A stretch of 8,581 nt of DNA from Dehalococcoidia bacterium (GTDB lineage: Bacteria; Chloroflexota; Dehalococcoidia; Lucifugimonadales; UBA3495), in contig JAJDXU010000044.1 of assembly GCA_022823105.1 (NCBI GenBank), positions 1 to 8,581 on the forward strand, given 5' to 3'. The number at the start of each line of letters is the position of its first letter. The first letter of the stretch is position 1. Below are positions 6,045 to 8,581 of this stretch, piece by piece. The position numbers and the translations under genes are program-made. A model generated the notes under the pieces. It ran no database searches and was not told the origin of the DNA. It worked only from the letters and a program-made list of their open reading frames with translations.

Positions 6045-6331
6045 TCAGGGTATTCGTCCTTGGAGATGTAGGATTCCATTGGCACATTCGTGAAACCCAT
6101 ACCGCACAGTACGTCATTAAGCTCCGAGAATATTCTGTTGAGCTTGTTAGGATCGAGCAGCGTATAATCGCCGTCATACACCACGATGATCTTGAGGTTG
6201 TCTTCACCGTAATAATCGATCATGGGTTCAACCGTGATCGGGTCGAACGTGATTGTCCCGTGGAAAGTTTCGTCCAGGAGCCTTCTCATGTTGTCTCTGG
6301 CGGCCTGCACAGTGGCTGCGGGTACGGTCAT
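5999..6331 (-). CDS. 110-residue acidic protein paired with the HEPN gene
   Basis: Function not recognised with certainty. It begins with a helix (TVQAARDNMRRLLDETF), then a strand-rich middle (TITFDPITVEPMIDYYG; LKIIVVYDGD, 47-55), a helix (PNKLNRIFSELNDVLCGMG) and a closing YISKDEYPEWL. The order helix-strand-strand(acidic end)-helix-strand resembles a small nucleotidyltransferase fold, and minimal nucleotidyltransferases are the usual partners of HEPN toxins. The GS...DxD motif needed for catalysis is absent, with only DGD at 53-55, so it would be a degenerate version, perhaps a simple neutralising antitoxin. AAAAGG lies upstream of the ATG at 6331, with a hairpin between the two. Two 60-base stretches (6121-6180 and 6181-6240) count to 47% G+C, well below the neighbouring Rieske gene, which suggests a separate origin. 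Confidence 0.7.
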   Translation of the reverse strand: MTVPAATVQAARDNMRRLLDETFHGTITFDPITVEPMIDYYGEDNLKIIVVYDGDYTLLDPNKLNRIFSELNDVLCGMGFTNVPMESYISKDEYPEWLRMSTSERPWEYE

Positions 6332-6344
6332 GGTATCTCATACC
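6332..6344 (-). promoter_or_regulatory. Perfect palindrome between ribosome-binding site and start codon of the HEPN pair
   Basis: On the minus strand GGTAT-GAG-ATACC forms 5-base arms around a 3-base centre, directly abutting the ATG at 6331 and including the last G bases of the AAAAGG ribosome-binding site. In RNA it would hide part of that site; in DNA it is a plausible operator half-site pair. Autoregulation is common for toxin/antitoxin operons, but no regulator is known here. Confidence 0.4.
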
Positions 6345-6365
6345 TTTTGGGGTGAGGGTTCAAAC

Positions 6366-6405
6366 GCGGTAATCGCGCCAAGGGAGCGCGGGTACATGTT
6401 ACCGC
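6366..6405 (-). other. Nested stem-loop between the Rieske gene and the HEPN pair
   Basis: GCGGTAA (6366-6372) pairs perfectly with TTACCGC (6399-6405), and inside it CGCGC (6374-6378) pairs with GCGCG (6386-6390) around a 7-base loop. The outer stem begins seven bases after the Rieske stop on the minus strand. No T-run follows, so it is not a standard intrinsic terminator; it could be a processing or attenuation element, or a boundary of the inserted HEPN pair. Confidence 0.4.
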
Positions 6406-6411
6406 AACCGG

Positions 6412-8154
6412 CTACTCGCGAAATATCTCCTCGCCACGGTGCAGGCGCAGGGCGATCTGGTAGGTCTGGCCGACGGCGCGGGGTGTTGGCGCGTGGGCGG
6501 CGAGGTAGCGAGCCATTCCGATGAGCACGTGGCGGCCCGATTCCGTGCCCCGTCGGTTGCGGTACTGGTTGAACCCCGCGTCAACGATCTGGAAAGAATG
6601 GAAGCCGGAATCCTCGGAGAGCATCGCCCGCCCGAGGGCCGCCACCAGCGCGTCGGGGTCGGCGCCACCGGTGAGATAGCGGGACACCAGGTGCGACACC
6701 TCCTCCACCTGCTGGCGCACGTCCAGCCGCTCACGGATTTCGGCCAGGATTTTGTCGCCATCCGCCGGGTCGGCGCTCGTCTCCGGTATGCGCTGGGCCG
6801 GCATGTTCAGAAACCGGTCCAGGTAGATGCTCATGGCAACGTCGAACACGCCTCGCAGCAATTCCGGCGACGGCGCGCGCTGCAAAGCCCGGTGCAGGGC
6901 GTTGGCGGCCGTCAGGGTGTTGTGCACGGTGTCCCAATCGTTGAACTCGTTGGACACGTGGAAGTGCGCCATGCGCAGGAAGGCAGCGTGAGCCACCACG
7001 GAACCCAACTCCTCCGCGGTCGCGCCCCGGCGGATGGCATCCTTGATGGCGTCCACGATGTCGGCGGGGTTGTCGCCGAGCATGTCCCGGGCCAGGGCAT
7101 CCGCGTCGTCCCAACCCGTGGCCTGCCGGCCCTCGTCGAGCAGCGAGGGCAACTCCTCCCGCGCCTGCCACAGCATCGACGCCAGGTCGATGGGATGACG
7201 CCATGCGCTGAGTTCCTGGCTGCGGCGGGCACGGGCCATTCCGTGCACCAGGCTGGTCAGCACTTGGCTGGCGTGGTCCCAGCCGATGTGGTCCAGCAAC
7301 TCGAAGGCCTTGTTGGCAAAGTCGAGCGTGTGTCCGGCGTCCAGGTAGATGTGGTCGGTGGCGGCCGCGAAGATCATGTCGGCAATGTCCTGGGGCGGGA
7401 AGCCCAGCTCAATGGCCGTGCGCAGGCTGCGCTCGGCGGCGTCCTCGTCGCGCACGTCGATGAAGTTGCGGAACCACTGCTTGAACACCTCGGGCCGCGT
7501 CTCGCCGGTGGGCAGCGGGTCCACCACGAAGCGGGGCGCCCGTCCGGCGCACTCCCGCGACACGTGCAGCAATCCCTGGTAGAGCGCCACCGGGCGGTCC
7601 TCCTTGGACAAGTGCTGCAGCATGTTGGCCGCCGCCGTCAGCATGGTCATGGCTGCGCCCCATCCCGCTGCGCTGTAGGTGGCGCCGAACTCCGCGCCCA
7701 CGCGCAGGGGCGCACGATAGTCGGCGCCGGCAGCGTGAAGCCCCAGCACCGACTTTGCCGTAACCAACCTGATGTTGTGTTCGAGGCCGTCTCGCAGCCG
7801 GCCCACCCAGTGGGCTTCCTCGTCCCGTTGCACCGGTTGCGGGTCCACCCACACCTGCCCGTCTTGGACCGTGACCGGGAAGCTGCGGACGTCGTCGGCA
7901 AAGGGATTGAACGTGCCGCCGCTGGCCAGGTCGAAACGTGCGTTGTGCCAGTGGCACGTGAGGATGCCATCCTTCACGCTGCCCCGGTCGAGCGGGAAGC
8001 CCATGTGGGGGCAGCGGTTGTCCACGGCGTATACGTGCCCATCGTGGAAGATGACGGCGATGGCGTGGCCGCCGCCCGTGACCACCCGGCACCCGCCGGA
8101 CTTCAGATCCTCAACGGTGCCGGCAAGAATCTGCTGCACTGTCTGCGTCGCCAT
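6412..8154 (-). CDS. Rieske [2Fe-2S] protein fused to a large helical, repeat-containing C-terminal region
   Basis: A 580-residue protein. Residues 1-105 are a Rieske ferredoxin domain: Cys48-x-His50 (NRCPHMG) and, after 16 residues, Cys67-x-x-His70 (LTCHWHNARFDL) bind the cluster, followed by SGGTFNPF. It is of the soluble ferredoxin type, without the disulfide cysteines of bc-complex Rieske proteins. Residues 115-580 are almost entirely helical and not a known ring-hydroxylase catalytic domain: no mononuclear-iron motif (D-x2-H-x4-H) is found. Three segments look like repeats of one unit, near 239-293, 366-428 and 486-555, each with a helix, a G-(A/F)-x-(P/A)-(Q/E/D) turn, a second helix, then a His/Asp stretch and an Ala-rich helix. 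I recall homologues annotated only as Rieske proteins. The start at 8154 has GGAGGG three bases upstream. An electron-transfer plus oxidoreductase role is inferred from the Rieske domain only. Confidence 0.9.
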   Translation of the reverse strand: MATQTVQQILAGTVEDLKSGGCRVVTGGGHAIAVIFHDGHVYAVDNRCPHMGFPLDRGSVKDGILTCHWHNARFDLASGGTFNPFADDVRSFPVTVQDGQVWVDPQPVQRDEEAHWVGRLRDGLEHNIRLVTAKSVLGLHAAGADYRAPLRVGAEFGATYSAAGWGAAMTMLTAAANMLQHLSKEDRPVALYQGLLHVSRECAGRAPRFVVDPLPTGETRPEVFKQWFRNFIDVRDEDAAERSLRTAIELGFPPQDIADMIFAAATDHIYLDAGHTLDFANKAFELLDHIGWDHASQVLTSLVHGMARARRSQELSAWRHPIDLASMLWQAREELPSLLDEGRQATGWDDADALARDMLGDNPADIVDAIKDAIRRGATAEELGSVVAHAAFLRMAHFHVSNEFNDWDTVHNTLTAANALHRALQRAPSPELLRGVFDVAMSIYLDRFLNMPAQRIPETSADPADGDKILAEIRERLDVRQQVEEVSHLVSRYLTGGADPDALVAALGRAMLSEDSGFHSFQIVDAGFNQYRNRRGTESGRHVLIGMARYLAAHAPTPRAVGQTYQIALRLHRGEEIFRE

Positions 8155-8246
8155 GATCCCTCCCCTCCGATTCTGCGTGTTTGCTGGTAGATTTACGGGG
8201 GAGCAGAGGCAGATTGCACGTCCCCTCCTACTTGGCGGCTTCGCCC

Positions 8247-8266
8247 GGAGCCGTTTGGAGCCGTTT
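8247..8266. repeat. Tandem 10-base duplication at the 3' end of the last gene
   Basis: GGAGCCGTTT occurs twice head to tail (8247-8256 and 8257-8266). The second copy overlaps the stop codon of the minus-strand hydrolase at 8265-8267. It looks like a local slippage duplication just beyond the coding region; no function is evident. Confidence 0.6.
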
Positions 8267-8581
8267 AACGACGCTCTGCATAGCGTCTCATGAAGCCGCG
8301 GATGGCGGTGAAATACTGCCGGGTTTCAACGTACATCAGGTCGTTGTGGCCCGCGCCGGGAATGATTTCCAGGTGCTTGTCGGCGGTCCGGAGCTTGTTG
8401 AACATGTCCACCGCGTCAGGCAGAGGCGCCGATTCATCCCACTGGCCATGGATCACCAGCGCGGGGATGCTGATGGAGTAGAACCTGGCCTGGTAGTCGT
8501 CCTCCAGCGCCTGTATCACTTGCGGATCCAAGCCTTCCGCCGGTCGGCCTAAGTTGGCCCGGCCGCTCTCGATGATCACGC
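8265..8581 (-). CDS. Alpha/beta hydrolase, C-terminal part (runs off the window)
   Basis: About 105 residues of the 3' end of an alpha/beta hydrolase; the 5' part lies beyond 8581. The visible piece starts with a strand-like VIIESG, typical of the segment just after the nucleophile elbow helix and strand 6 in peptidase/esterase-like hydrolases (usually 'LILESG'). It continues with the helix DPQVIQALEDDY and the strand IPALVIHGQWDESAPLPDA, with the acid Asp at visible residue 48. The base His is in PGAGHNDLMYV (residue 78), followed by the closing helix YFTAIRGFMRRYAERR. The nucleophile is outside the window, so activity cannot be judged. The GTG at 8579 is not a true start. It reads in the same direction as the Rieske gene, 110 bases upstream of it, and may share its transcript. 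Confidence 0.85.
   Translation of the reverse strand, partial: VIIESGRANLGRPAEGLDPQVIQALEDDYQARFYSISIPALVIHGQWDESAPLPDAVDMFNKLRTADKHLEIIPGAGHNDLMYVETRQYFTAIRGFMRRYAERR

Noticed and set aside
6412..8154. Aromatic ring-hydroxylating dioxygenase alpha subunit
   Set aside because: Only the Rieske half fits. The closest match to the mononuclear iron motif, DAGH at 272-275, lacks the second His four residues later, and the helical C-terminal region does not resemble the beta-rich catalytic domain.
6439..8190. A 583-codon open frame on the plus strand antisense to the Rieske gene
   Set aside because: Its translation is low-complexity, rich in His, Val, Gly and Arg, with no domain, while the minus-strand frame has a clear Rieske motif and ribosome-binding site. 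Long antisense frames are expected at this G+C.
8577..8579. GTG as the real start of the last hydrolase
   Set aside because: The visible protein starts in the middle of the fold and lacks the nucleophile half; the gene continues past the window edge.

Overview
The window is a densely coded, mostly high-GC bacterial segment. One 60-base stretch at 7081-7140 counts to 75% G+C. There are no RNA genes, CRISPR arrays, insertion sequences or gene-free stretches over 300 bases. The gene content suggests an uncultivated environmental lineage: tandem alpha/beta hydrolases, an amidase-signature hydrolase, a Rieske-fusion protein and a HEPN pair. By recall only, the small gene at 57-389 and the Rieske fusion resemble proteins common in Chloroflexota (SAR202/Dehalococcoidia-like) genomes. 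That placement is weak.

Layout. A plus-strand block runs from 57 to 3730: a small hypothetical gene; two tandem co-linear homologues of the CE7 (acetyl xylan esterase/cephalosporin C deacetylase) family; a third alpha/beta hydrolase starting 4 bases after the previous stop; and a RidA/YjgF-family gene. It converges, with an 18-base gap, on a minus-strand block that in transcription order (8581 to 3749) reads: 3' part of an alpha/beta hydrolase, a 580-residue Rieske protein with a long helical C-terminal region, a 110-residue protein overlapping a HEPN-type protein, a 66-residue GatC/AtzG-like protein, and an amidase-signature hydrolase.

How the genes may work together. The last four plus-strand genes look like one operon. 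The most striking point is that two of its three hydrolases lack the nucleophilic serine: the second CE7 protein has Asp where its neighbour has Ser, and the third hydrolase has Ala. An Ala at that position next to a RidA-family gene recalls RutD and RutC of pyrimidine catabolism. The opposing operon carries an amidase with a small GatC-like partner, as in AtzE/AtzG of cyanuric acid breakdown. A joint role in degrading esters, amides, carbamates or ureides is a reasonable hypothesis, but no substrate can be read from the sequence.

The HEPN pair (5511-6331) stands apart. Two 60-base stretches inside its first gene count to 47% G+C. The pair has its own short palindrome between ribosome-binding site and start codon and looks like an acquired toxin/antitoxin-like unit inserted between the Rieske and amidase genes.
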